A DNA stretch of 64,000 nucleotides, taken from contig CAVZTA010000006.1 in the NCBI GenBank assembly GCA_963778025.1, forward strand, positions 372,001 through 436,000, given 5' to 3'. The position numbers and the translations under genes are program-made. The notes under the pieces are model-generated. The model had not been told where the DNA came from and searched no databases. It saw only the letters and a program-made list of their open reading frames with translations. The first letter of the stretch is position 1, and every line of letters begins with the position of its first letter. Origin of the DNA: CAVZTA01 sp963778025 (GTDB lineage: Bacteria > Chloroflexota > Limnocylindria > Limnocylindrales > CSP1-4). Below are positions 27,525-35,399 of this stretch, one piece after another.

Positions 27525-28013
27525 ATGGACGACGTGACCGCATCTGGCCGGACCCCATGGCTGCCGCCGCGGTGGTTCGTCCGTCTCGCCTGGATCATCC
27601 ATCGCGCGATCCACCGCCTCACCGGGGGACGGCGAGGGCTCGCCGTGCCGCGACCCGGCAAGGCGGGCTACCTGCGGCTCCATACGGTCGGTCGGCGCAG
27701 CGGTCTCGAGCGGCAGGCGATCGTCGCGTACTACGAGGACGGTCCTGACCTCGTGACGCTCGCGATGAACGGCTGGGCGGATCCCGAGCCGGCGTGGTGG
27801 CTCAACCTGCTCGGGCACCCCGACGCGCGGGTCGACCTCAAGAGCGGCACTCGCGCCGTCCGCGCACGCGCCGCGGAGGGCGATGAACGCGCGCGACTCT
27901 GGGCACGCTTCGACGAGTTCGGGAGCTGGGGGACCGACGTCGACGCCTTTGCCCGGAAGCGATCGCGAGAGACCGCGGTGGTCGTCCTCGAGCCGAGCGC
28001 CGAGCCCGCCTGA
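27525..28013 (+). CDS. Deazaflavin (F420)-dependent nitroreductase-like protein, Ddn family
   Basis: The protein has 162 residues with the split beta-barrel pattern of the Ddn/DUF385 family: LRLHTVGRRSGLERQAIVAYYEDGPDLVTLAMNGWA is the core (about residues 50-85, quoted here in outline: TVGRRSG, then AYYEDG) and WWLNLLGHPDARVDL follows. Such enzymes use the F420 cofactor or bind related flavins or haem and act on quinones, nitro compounds or fatty acids. GAGGAGG precedes ATG 27525. Control by the divergent TetR protein through the triple operator is likely. Confidence 0.85.
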   Translation: MDDVTASGRTPWLPPRWFVRLAWIIHRAIHRLTGGRRGLAVPRPGKAGYLRLHTVGRRSGLERQAIVAYYEDGPDLVTLAMNGWADPEPAWWLNLLGHPDARVDLKSGTRAVRARAAEGDERARLWARFDEFGSWGTDVDAFARKRSRETAVVVLEPSAEPA

Positions 28014-28025
28014 GGTGGTCGCCGC

Positions 28026-28091
28026 CCACCGCCGGGTGGTGGCCTCGGCGGCGGAGCGGGGCCGAGCGTCGTATCCACCGCCGGGTGGTGG
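28026..28091 (+). repeat. Two copies of a 17-base palindromic repeat, 49-base period
   Basis: CCACCGCCGGGTGGTGG occurs exactly at 28026-28042 and 28075-28091. Each can form a stem (CCACC-GCCG-GGTGG). The sequences after each copy are also alike (a CGGCGGCGGA-type stretch with one or two changes). The repeats fill the 176-base gap between the Ddn-like gene and the ArsR promoter. They may terminate the upstream transcript or belong to a dispersed repeat family. Confidence 0.6.
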
Positions 28092-28149
28092 TCTAGGCGG
28101 CGGACGCGGCGCGCTCTGCGGATCGCCGCCGGCTCTCGCTCCGCGATTT

Positions 28150-28184
28150 AATCGTTGACTTATATAAGCACGGACTTTACGATT
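28150..28184 (+). promoter_or_regulatory. ArsR gene promoter and probable operator
   Basis: TTGACT (28155-28160) and TACGAT (28178-28183) are separated by exactly 17 bases. Six bases later is the GTG start, so the transcript should be leaderless. Inverted arms AATCGT (28150-28155) and ACGATT (28179-28184) overlap both boxes and could bind the ArsR dimer. Confidence 0.75.
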
Positions 28185-28189
28185 GCCTC

Positions 28190-28564
28190 GTGCACGCCTT
28201 CGACGTCCTCGGCGACCCGGTCCGTCGGCGGATCCTGGAGCTGCTCGCCGATGGTGAGCATGCCTCCGGGGAGATCAGCGCCGTCGTCCAGGCGGAGTTC
28301 GGGATCTCGCAGCCGGCGGTCTCGCAGCACCTGAAGGTCCTGCGCGACAGCGGGTTCGCGACGGTCCGGCCCGCCGGGACCCGGCGGCTCTATGCCGTCG
28401 ACGCCGCCCCGCTCCGCGAGGTCGATGACTGGCTCGAGCATTTCCGGGGGTTCTGGAGCCAGCGCCTCGACTCGCTCGCCACGGAGCTCGCGCGTGGCAA
28501 GCGCGAGCGCCGCCTGCACGCCACCACCACCGCGTCCCCCGACGCGAGAGGAGACCACCGATGA
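28190..28564 (+). CDS. ArsR/SmtB-family regulator
   Basis: This 124-residue winged-helix regulator has DVLGDPVRRRILELLADGEHASGEIS near the N-terminus and the recognition helix FGISQPAVSQHLKVLRDSGF. The metal-binding Cys motifs of classical ArsR proteins are absent, so it probably senses another signal. GTG 28190 fits the leaderless promoter. The stop overlaps the SRPBCC gene start by four bases. Pairs of metal-site-free ArsR regulators and AHSA1-type SRPBCC proteins are common in high-GC bacteria. Confidence 0.92.
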   Translation: MHAFDVLGDPVRRRILELLADGEHASGEISAVVQAEFGISQPAVSQHLKVLRDSGFATVRPAGTRRLYAVDAAPLREVDDWLEHFRGFWSQRLDSLATELARGKRERRLHATTTASPDARGDHR

Positions 28565-29214
28565 TCGACATCGTCCGCGAGATCGACGCCGTCCACCGTT
28601 CGACCGGTCCCGCACACATGGCGGCCGGCGAGGGCCGCGTCGTCCGCCTCGAACGCGACTACGACGCCCCGATCGACGACGTCTGGGATGCCGTCGCGAG
28701 TCCCGAGCGGATCAGCCGCTGGTTCCTGCCGTTGAGCGGTGACTTCCGCGTCGGTGGCCGCTATCAGCTCGAGGGCAACGCGGGCGGCGAGATCCTCGCC
28801 TGTGACCAGCCGAATGGCTTCAAGGTCTCCTGGGTGTACGGGGAGGTCACGAGCCCGGCGGACATCAGTGAGGTCGAGGTCCGGCTCACGGCCGTCGACG
28901 CGGCCACGACGCGGCTGGTCCTCGAGCATGTGGCGATCGTCCCGGAGGATCGCTGGGCCGAGTACGGTCCGGGCGCCGTGGGCGTCGGCTGGGATGGAGC
29001 CGTGCTCGGGCTCGCGCTGTACCTGCGCGGCGGGGCACCGCTCGAGGATCCCATCGGCTGGCAGGTGTCCGACGAGGGCCGTGCGTTCTCGACGCGCAGC
29101 AGCGAGCGCTGGGGCGAGGCGAACGTGGCCGCAGGCGCGGATCGCGAGGCCGCCGCGCGGAGCGTCGCGAACACGACGCAGTTCTACGCGCCGGACCCCG
29201 AAACGGTGTCGTGA
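28561..29214 (+). CDS. SRPBCC (AHSA1/START-like) domain protein
   Basis: The protein has 217 residues with the helix-grip fold pattern of AHSA1-type proteins (VRLERDYDAPIDDVWDAVASPERISRWFLP, quoted in outline: YDAPIDDVWDAV and RISRWFLPL; then TRLVLEHVAI). The cavity binds a hydrophobic ligand in relatives. It is translationally coupled to the upstream arsR gene (ATGA overlap). The protein may modulate or report the signal sensed by the regulator; no enzymatic role can be assigned. Confidence 0.88.
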   Translation: MIDIVREIDAVHRSTGPAHMAAGEGRVVRLERDYDAPIDDVWDAVASPERISRWFLPLSGDFRVGGRYQLEGNAGGEILACDQPNGFKVSWVYGEVTSPADISEVEVRLTAVDAATTRLVLEHVAIVPEDRWAEYGPGAVGVGWDGAVLGLALYLRGGAPLEDPIGWQVSDEGRAFSTRSSERWGEANVAAGADREAAARSVANTTQFYAPDPETVS

Positions 29215-29244
29215 CCCTCGCCACCGTGGCCAGGTCCGGGCGCC

Positions 29245-29414
29245 GTGCATCGGATGCTCGTTGGGACGAAGCAGCGCGGTGGTGACCCGTCGCGGGTGCC
29301 GATCCGACGTCGTTCCGCGCACGCGGTGCACTGGGTGACGGCGGAACGGCGGATCGGCGCGTCGTCTGACCGCGTTCCGCGGTCGCGCTTCGTCGCAGGG
29401 CGCATCGGATGCAC
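29245..29414. repeat. Approximately 170-bp imperfect inverted repeat
   Basis: Left arm 29245-29318 and right arm 29341-29414 are each 74 bases and align as inverted copies at their outer ends (12 of 13), around GACGAAGC/GCTTCGTC, and at their inner ends (GCCGATCCG and GTTCCGC/GCGGAAC), leaving a 22-base loop. The outer tips contain the palindrome GCATCGGATGC (29247-29257 and 29402-29412). It fills most of the 258-base gap between the SRPBCC and DsbA genes. It could be a remnant of a small non-autonomous mobile element, a structured RNA or a strong terminator. Confidence 0.6.
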
Positions 29415-29459
29415 CAGCGGCCGCCATCGGCGCCGATACCGCCGGCGCCGGCAGCGCGG

Positions 29460-29465
29460 TACAGT
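29460..29465 (+). promoter_or_regulatory. -10 box of leaderless dsbA-like gene
   Basis: TACAGT is followed by seven bases and the GTG at 29473. Confidence 0.5.
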
Positions 29466-29472
29466 CCGTTGC

Positions 29473-30164
29473 GTGAGCAACGAATCCGGCAAGACCGAGC
29501 GCATCGGCGTCGAGATCTGGTCCGATGTCGTGTGCCCGTGGTGCTACATCGGCAAGCGGCGATTCGAGACGGCGGTCGCGGCGTCGGGCATGGGCGATCG
29601 CGTCGCGGTGACCTGGCGCAGCTTCCAGTTGAACCCGGACCACCCGCGCGGGCTGCGCCGACGACATGACGAGTACCTCGCCGCACGGATGGGCGGCTCG
29701 ATCGACCAGGTGAAGGCTCCTGGACCAGCGCGTCACGGAGCTGGCCGCGGCGGAAGGGCTCGCCTACGACTTCGATCGCTACGTCGTCGTCAACACCTTC
29801 GACGCCCATCGCGTCGCCCATCTGGCCGCCAGCCAGGGGCTGGGTGAGGCGATCGAAGAGCGGCTCCTCCGCGCGCAGCTCGTCGAAGGCGAGATCCTTG
29901 ACGAGGCTGCGACCCTCGTGCGGCTCGCGAACGATGTCGGCGTGCCGGCGCCGGATGTCGAAGCCGTGCTGGCCGGTGATGACTTCGCCCGCGACGTGGA
30001 GGACGACGTCCGGATCGGGCCTCGAGCTCGGGCTGACCGGCGTGCCGTTCTTCGTGTTCGATCGCGCGATCGGCGTGTCGGGTGCCCAGCCCGCCGCCGT
30101 GTTCGTGCGAGCGCTGGAGCTGGCGGCCGAACGATCGGGCGCTTCTACGGCAACCTCCACCTGA
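29473..30164 (+). CDS. DsbA family oxidoreductase (FrnE-like), two frameshifts
   Basis: The protein starts at GTG 29473 and contains IWSDVVCPWCYIGKRRFE, with the CPWC redox motif of FrnE-type DsbA proteins, and WRSFQLNPD. One base too many near 29719 shifts the frame; the continuation is ELAAAEGLAYDFDRYVVVNTFDAHRVAH and on to the helical domain. A second shift near 30018 leads to LGLTGVPFFVFDRAIGVSGAQP, containing the cis-Pro loop (GVPFFVF). The assembled length is about 230 residues, normal for this family. It lacks a signal peptide and is probably cytoplasmic. Confidence 0.85.
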
Positions 30165-30189
30165 CGCGTCGCGCTGCCGGTGAGTCGCG

Positions 30190-31572
30190 CTACTTGGTGA
30201 TGCCCAGCATCCAGCTGTAGATGTCGTCGCCGAGCGAGCCGCTGTACGCCTGGTCCCAGCCGTCGTGGAACAGGCCCTCGTAGACCGTGAGCTTGGCTCG
30301 CGCGGGGTCGATGCCCGGGCAGTCCGCCAGGTTCGTCATCGGTTCGATGCTGCCGGCCGGGTCCACGACGTCGTCGAGCTCGCCGTGGAACGCCCAGAGC
30401 GCCACCGAGCCCAGGTCGCAGCCGGCGTCGGTCCAGGCCGGCCGGCCCTCGCCGGCGATCGGGATGGCCGCGGCCACGTACTCGTCGCCGTACTTCGCGA
30501 GGTACTCCCAGGCGCCGAATCGCGCCGCACGACAACCCCGTCACGTAGACCCTCGAAGGATCGATGTTGTAGTGCGCGAGGGCGTAGCCGATGAAGGCGT
30601 GTACCTCGTCAGGCGTCGTGCAGAAGGCGGGCTGGACATGGTTCCGCGATCGTGCTGCAGGAACATGTTGCACGACCCGTTGCAAGGTCGGGCCCGAACG
30701 GGAACCCGGGCGCCTCCTCGACGTGCTGGGGCGAGAGGACCACGAACGGCCGGTCCGTCGCCCAGCCGCCGACGTCGATGTACTTCGGGATGCCGGCGAA
30801 CAGCAGGTTCTGGATGCGCCTCGGGCGTGCCGTCGCCGGTCTCTCCGTAGCCGTGCAGGAAGATGAGCAATGGGCTGCCGGCCCCGGTCGCGTGGTAGCT
30901 CGGCGGCAGGTACTCGGCAGAAGCCCATCGCGGAGGTCGTCGAGCCGATGGGTCGGAGCGTCTGATACCGCGCCGAGTCGTTGCCGGTGAGCGGCTGCGA
31001 CGAGCTTGCACAGGTCGGTCTCGAACCCCTCGTGCGGCCCGGAGAGCCGGACGCCCAGGAACTCGAAGAAGTTCTCGTCCGCGAGGTCGATGACGTAGAT
31101 CGAACGATGAGGTTCCCGCGATCCCGCGAGACGACGCGACCGGACGAGTCGGTGATGACCTGGGCCTGACCGGGCTGCTTGGACGTGAATCGGTAGAGCG
31201 ATCCCGCCGAGCGACACGGCCTTGACGTCCTTGCCGACCGCGTTCGCCGACAGCGTGAACGAGCGACCGTCGGCGGCGGTCCAGGTCTCCTTGAACGCGT
31301 AGTTGTCGGTGAAGTAGACGAGGCCGTCGACCTTCCTGTCGGCACGGACCAGGACCTTGTGGGTCTCGACGCCCTTGACCGTCATCGGATACCCGCAGAT
31401 CCCCGCCACGAACTCGTAGGGCTCGGACGAAGCGGTTCCGCTCGACGATGGTGGCGCTGACCGGGACGCTGCCCAGGCTCAGGGCCATGAGCGCTCCCAC
31501 GATGACGGCGACCGACCGGCGACGACGCACTCGAACAGCCGGGACGGACTGGAGCCTGGGGGTCATGGCCAT
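30190..31572 (-). pseudogene. Secreted esterase / PHB-depolymerase-like hydrolase, heavily frameshifted
   Basis: The start at ATG 31572 encodes a signal peptide (RRRRSVAVIVGALMALSLG). Pieces of one protein then follow in changing frames: CGYPMTVKGVETHKVLV, YRFTSKQPGQAQVITDSSGR, FFEFLGVRLSGPHEGFETDL, LLIFLHGYGETGDGTPEA, DRPFVVLSPQHVEEAPGFPF, CTTPDEVHAFIGYALAHYN with VYVTGLSCGAI (nucleophile Ser), and finally AFHGELDDVVDP and LFHDGWDQAYSGSLGDDIY, containing the Asp/His region. At least seven indels are required. The assembled domain is an alpha-beta hydrolase of the carboxylesterase/PHB-depolymerase group with an N-terminal extension. Either a true pseudogene or very poor local sequence. Confidence 0.65.
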
Positions 31573-31631
31573 CTCACGAGGCGGGGGTGGACGGCCATCG
31601 TCCGGGAGCGGCGTCTCGCAGGCGTCTCGTC

Positions 31632-32282
31632 CTACGGATCGGCACGCGGGCGTAGCAGCCCTCGCTCGTACGCGACGGCCACCGCGGCCGCCCGATCGCC
31701 GACGTCGAGCTTCGCGTAGATGTGCAGCAGGTGGGTCTTGATCGTCGCCTCGGAGACGAACAGGCGGGCCGCAGCGCCGCGGTTCGTCTCGCCCTGGGCG
31801 ATGAGCGTGAGCACCTCCAGCTCGCGCTCGCTGAGCGTCTCGTGCGCAGGGCTGCGGAGCTGGGTCACCAGTCGCGTCGCGACCGACGGCGCCAGCACCA
31901 CCTCGCCACGGGCCGCCGCCCGGATCGCGCGGACGAGCTCGGCGCGCGGCGCGTCCTTGAGGAGGTAGCCGGTCGCGCCCGCGCCAAGCGCCGGCACCAC
32001 GTCGCGATCAGTGTCGTACGTGGTGAGGACGAGGACGCGCGCCGGTGACCGCCGCTCCGCGAGGGCACGGATCGCATCGACGCCGCCCATGCCCGGCATG
32101 CGCAGATCCATGAGGATGACGTCGGGGCGCAGCCCGTCCACGGTCGCGAGGACCTCGGCGCCATCGCCGGCCTCACCGACCACCTCGAGGTCCGGTTCGC
32201 CGGCGAGCATGCCGCGGAGGCCGTCGCGGACGACCGGGTGATCGTCGACGATGAGGACGCGGATCGGGGCCGCGGCGCTCAC
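31632..32282 (-). CDS. NarL/LuxR-family response regulator
   Basis: The protein has 216 residues. The receiver has D13/D14, phospho-acceptor D59 in VILMDLRMPGMGG and the Lys in YLLKDAP. The C-terminal HTH is LSERELEVLTLIAQGETNRG followed by VSEATIKTHLLHIYAKL. The gene starts seven bases after the kinase stop and belongs to the same minus-strand transcript. The pair is downstream of an ABC exporter, suggesting it controls that exporter in response to envelope or drug stress. Confidence 0.93.
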   Translation of the reverse strand: MSAAAPIRVLIVDDHPVVRDGLRGMLAGEPDLEVVGEAGDGAEVLATVDGLRPDVILMDLRMPGMGGVDAIRALAERRSPARVLVLTTYDTDRDVVPALGAGATGYLLKDAPRAELVRAIRAAARGEVVLAPSVATRLVTQLRSPAHETLSERELEVLTLIAQGETNRGAAARLFVSEATIKTHLLHIYAKLDVGDRAAAVAVAYERGLLRPRADP

Positions 32283-32289
32283 GGAGCGC

Positions 32290-33534
32290 TCACGGAGCGG
32301 TCACCGACGCGGCGCCGGTGGGGATCGCAGGGACGCGGGCCGAGACGGCCGTCCCGCCACCCGGCTCCGACTCGATCACCAGGGTGCCCGCGACCCGCGC
32401 CACGCGCTGGCGCATCCCATGAAGCCCGAAGCCGCCGCCCGGCGCGGGGTCCGGCCGCTGAGCATCGAACCCGACACCGTCGTCGCGGACGTCGAGCGCC
32501 ACCACGTCGCCCATGAACGACAGCGTGAGGCGCGCCCGGCCGGCGTGCGCGTGCTTCTCGACGTTCGCGAGGGCCTCCTGGGCCGTGCGCAGGAGCGTGA
32601 CCTCGATCTCCGGCTCGAGGCTGAGGGGCTCGCCGGTCACGGTGAGCTCCGCCGGCACGCCGGTCCGCTCGGACCAGGCTCGCGCGACCTCGCGCAGGGC
32701 GTCGGGGAGGGCCGCCGTCTCGAGCGCCGCCGGCAGCGCGCCGTCGACCGACCGGCGCGCTTCGCTCAGGCTGTCGCGCGCCAGCCGCTCGGCGTTCGCC
32801 AGGTGACGGTCGTGTTCCTGGGGACGATCGAGCGCATGCCGGGCCGCCTCGAGCTGCGTGATCACGCCGGTCAGGCCCTGGGCGATCGTGTCGTGGATCT
32901 CGCGCGCCATGCGCTCGCGCTCCTCGAGCACGCCCGCCTCGCGGGCCTGCGTGAGGAGCTGCGCGTGGAGCCCGGCGTTCTCGGCCAGCGCCTGCTCCAG
33001 CCGCCGGACCGTCGCGCGTCGCTGCTCGTTCTGCTCCGCCACCCGATCGGCGGCGAGGGTGCCGGCGCTGATGACGATCGTCTGGATGGCGATGATCACG
33101 ACGTAGAACGTCCAGCCGGTGGCCGTCGCGGGCAGCCCGGCGAGCAGCGAGTTCACGAGCACCGAGCTCGCGAAGATGCCCGCCACGGCGACCGGGTACG
33201 GCCGGAGCACGGTGGCGTAGAAGAAGCCCGCGATCATGAAGATGAAGAACAGCGGCTGGCGCAGCATCAGGATCGCCGCCAGCACGATGAGGCCGACGAA
33301 GAACACCACGAGCCGGCGCTGGTGCTCGCGACGCGGGCGCGGCAGCCGCGTCCAGCCGACGTAGATCCAGGCAGCCGCCGCGAGCGCGAGCGCGACCGTC
33401 GTCAGCCACCACGCCGGGTCGGCGCCATCGGCCATGAGGGCGAGGACGGTCGCGAGTGCCAGCAGCGCGTAGCCGCCGACGTCGAGCATCACGTCCGAGA
33501 TCCCGTCCCAGGATCGATCGCCCAAGCCGCGCAT
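32290..33534 (-). CDS. NarL-type sensor histidine kinase
   Basis: The protein has 414 residues. Six or so membrane helices fill residues 15-155 (for example YALLALATVLALMADG, VVFFVGLIVLAAILML), with no large external sensor domain, as in LiaS/DesK-like kinases. The HisKA_3 helix contains the phospho-acceptor His in MAREIHDTIAQGLTG; the HATPase domain has RTAQEALANVEKHAHA and DDGVGFD. A TAGCGT box seven bases before ATG 33534 fixes this start over a GTG nine bases upstream, which overlaps the box. It partners the response regulator directly downstream. Confidence 0.92.
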   Translation of the reverse strand: MRGLGDRSWDGISDVMLDVGGYALLALATVLALMADGADPAWWLTTVALALAAAAWIYVGWTRLPRPRREHQRRLVVFFVGLIVLAAILMLRQPLFFIFMIAGFFYATVLRPYPVAVAGIFASSVLVNSLLAGLPATATGWTFYVVIIAIQTIVISAGTLAADRVAEQNEQRRATVRRLEQALAENAGLHAQLLTQAREAGVLEERERMAREIHDTIAQGLTGVITQLEAARHALDRPQEHDRHLANAERLARDSLSEARRSVDGALPAALETAALPDALREVARAWSERTGVPAELTVTGEPLSLEPEIEVTLLRTAQEALANVEKHAHAGRARLTLSFMGDVVALDVRDDGVGFDAQRPDPAPGGGFGLHGMRQRVARVAGTLVIESEPGGGTAVSARVPAIPTGAASVTAP

Positions 33535-33541
33535 GGCCCGC

Positions 33542-33547
33542 ACGCTA
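33542..33547 (-). promoter_or_regulatory. -10 box of leaderless kinase gene
   Basis: On the minus strand TAGCGT is followed by seven bases and the ATG at 33534, giving the two-component pair its own promoter downstream of the ABC genes. Confidence 0.5.
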
Positions 33548-33597
33548 CCGCACCCGCTGCCGGACCCGGGGCCGGGCGCGGCCGGCCACCGCGCCGG

Positions 33598-34332
33598 TCA
33601 CTCCCACTTGAACGCCCGGGCGGCGACCGCGCCGCCGACCAGCGTGACCAGGGCCATGACCGCCAGCGGCGCGAGCTGCGGCGGCGTGCCCATCCACGCG
33701 TCCTGGAGGCCCTGGACGCCGGGCGGCGTGAACTCGCCGATGCGCATGAGCGCGTCGCCCAGCGCCGCGCGCGGGATGTAGACGCCGCCCAGGAACATGA
33801 CCGCGAAGAACAGCGGGATCGCGATGGCCGTCGCCACGCGTGCCGACGGCGCGACCGCCGCCAGCAGCAGCCCGACGACGAACAGGGACGACATCCCGAG
33901 GGTGAACGTGGCGAGGTACGCGAGCGGGTCGCGCGGCAGCGGCACGTCGAACGCGACGCGGGCCACGACGATCAGGAGCAGGAGCGCCACGACGGCGGTG
34001 ACGAGGTACACGGCGAGTTGCGCGACGAGCAGGCGAAGCGGGTGCGCCGGGGTCGTCGAGAGTCGTCGGAGGATGCCGCGCTCGCGGTAGGTCGCGAGCC
34101 GGATCGGCAGCGTCTGGATGCCCAGCGTCCCGAGGGTGATCACGACCAGCGATGGCACGAACACCTCGATGAAGCGCAGGCCGCCGAGGCCCGGATCGGG
34201 CGGCGCCGAGGCGAACATCGTCCCGAAGATGAGGAGCACGGCCGTGGGCAGCGCGATGGCGGCCAGCCACGTGATGGGCTCGCGCAGCAGCAGCTTCGCT
34301 TCCGTGCGGACGAGGGCGATGAACTCGTTCAT
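33598..34332 (-). CDS. ABC-2 type permease (DrrB-like)
   Basis: The protein has 244 residues with six membrane helices in the ABC-2 arrangement, beginning MNEFIALVRTEAKLLLREPIT and containing the conserved re-entrant region FFAVMFLGGVYIPRAALG. It starts inside the last four bases of the ATPase gene, so the two subunits are coupled. Together they form a DrrAB-type exporter of drugs, lipids or antibiotics. Confidence 0.93.
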   Translation of the reverse strand: MNEFIALVRTEAKLLLREPITWLAAIALPTAVLLIFGTMFASAPPDPGLGGLRFIEVFVPSLVVITLGTLGIQTLPIRLATYRERGILRRLSTTPAHPLRLLVAQLAVYLVTAVVALLLLIVVARVAFDVPLPRDPLAYLATFTLGMSSLFVVGLLLAAVAPSARVATAIAIPLFFAVMFLGGVYIPRAALGDALMRIGEFTPPGVQGLQDAWMGTPPQLAPLAVMALVTLVGGAVAARAFKWE

Positions 34333-35255
34333 GACAGCTCCCTGGCGGTGGTCGCGGCCGGTCGGCCGGTGAGGGCGATGAAGGCGTCGTCGAGCGACGC
34401 CTGGTCGATGCGCAGGTCGCGGGCCACGATCCCGTGGCGGGCGAGGACCGAGGTCACGGCGGCCAGGAGGTCGCCCGTGCCCGTGACGACGACGTGGGGG
34501 CCGGAGCGCTCCACGCGGCGCACCTCGGGCAGGCCGGTGAGCAGCCCGTCGTCGAGCTCCGCGGACGGCCGGAAGCGGACGCGCTGCTCCGGGTCGGCCC
34601 GGGCGACGATGCCGGCCGGCGTGTCGATCGCGATGACCCGGCCCTCGCGGAACACGGCGACCCGATCGGCGAGGTGCTCGGCCTCCTCCATGAGGTGGGT
34701 CACGAGCAGGACGGTCACGCCGCGGTCGCGGATCGACTCGATGACGCGCCACGTCTCCCGGCGGGCGTGCGGGTCGAGGCCGGTCGAGAGCTCGTCGAGG
34801 ATCGCGACCTTGGGCTTCCCGACGAGCGCGAGCGCGATCGACAGGCGCTGCTTCTGGCCGCCCGACAGGTTGCGGTACGCGACGTCGCGCTGGTCCCCGA
34901 GGCCGAGGTCCTCGAGCAGGGCGCGAGGCTCGGCCGGTGCGGCGTAGAACGAGGCGAACAGCTCGATCGCCTCGCGAGGGGTCATGCGCTCGGGGAGCTC
35001 GGTCTCCTGGAGCTGGACGCCGACGAGGGTGCGGAGCCGGTCACGGTCGTGTCGGGGATCGAGCCCCAGCACGCGGATGGACCCATGGTCGGGCGCACGC
35101 AGGCCGGCGATGGATTCGACGGTGGTGGTCTTGCCGGCGCCGTTGGGACCGAGGATGCCGAAGATCTCGCCTTCCTCGACCGACAACGAGACGCCGTCCA
35201 CGGCGACACGGTCGCCGTAGCGCTTGCGCAGGTCGGTGACTTCGATGACGTTCAT
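34329..35255 (-). CDS. ABC transporter ATP-binding protein (DrrA-like)
   Basis: This 308-residue ATPase has Walker A GPNGAGKTTT (about residues 38-47), ABC signature LSGGQKQRLS and Walker B VAILDELSTGLDP, where the Glu after Asp is present. The C-terminal 80 residues match the extension of DrrA-type exporters (LDDAFIALTGR). ATG 35255 directly precedes the conserved VIEVTDLRKRYG. It is the first gene of an exporter operon followed by permease, kinase and regulator. A hairpin lies upstream in the space shared with the divergent MFS gene. Confidence 0.94.
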   Translation of the reverse strand: MNVIEVTDLRKRYGDRVAVDGVSLSVEEGEIFGILGPNGAGKTTTVESIAGLRAPDHGSIRVLGLDPRHDRDRLRTLVGVQLQETELPERMTPREAIELFASFYAAPAEPRALLEDLGLGDQRDVAYRNLSGGQKQRLSIALALVGKPKVAILDELSTGLDPHARRETWRVIESIRDRGVTVLLVTHLMEEAEHLADRVAVFREGRVIAIDTPAGIVARADPEQRVRFRPSAELDDGLLTGLPEVRRVERSGPHVVVTGTGDLLAAVTSVLARHGIVARDLRIDQASLDDAFIALTGRPAATTARELS

Positions 35256-35335
35256 GGCATGCAGGCTCGCGCACCAGCCTGCCCGTGCACATCGGCCGGC
35301 CGGCTCGAACGCGACGCCCGATGCGGTCGAGGACG

Positions 35336-35357
35336 GCATCCACCGTTCGGTGGATGC
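35336..35357. promoter_or_regulatory. Perfect palindrome between divergent ABC and MFS genes
   Basis: GCATCCACC (35336-35344) and GGTGGATGC (35349-35357) form nine-base complementary arms around GTTC. Since both flanking genes point away, an operator is more likely than a terminator. The binding protein is unknown. Confidence 0.5.
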
Positions 35358-35399
35358 GCCGTCAGGCGGATGACGGCCCGGGGCGGCGATGATGGGGCG

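Noticed and set aside
29245..29414. Protein-coding gene in the gap
   Set aside because: Frames through the inverted repeat have no ribosome binding site and give Arg-rich, low-complexity products.
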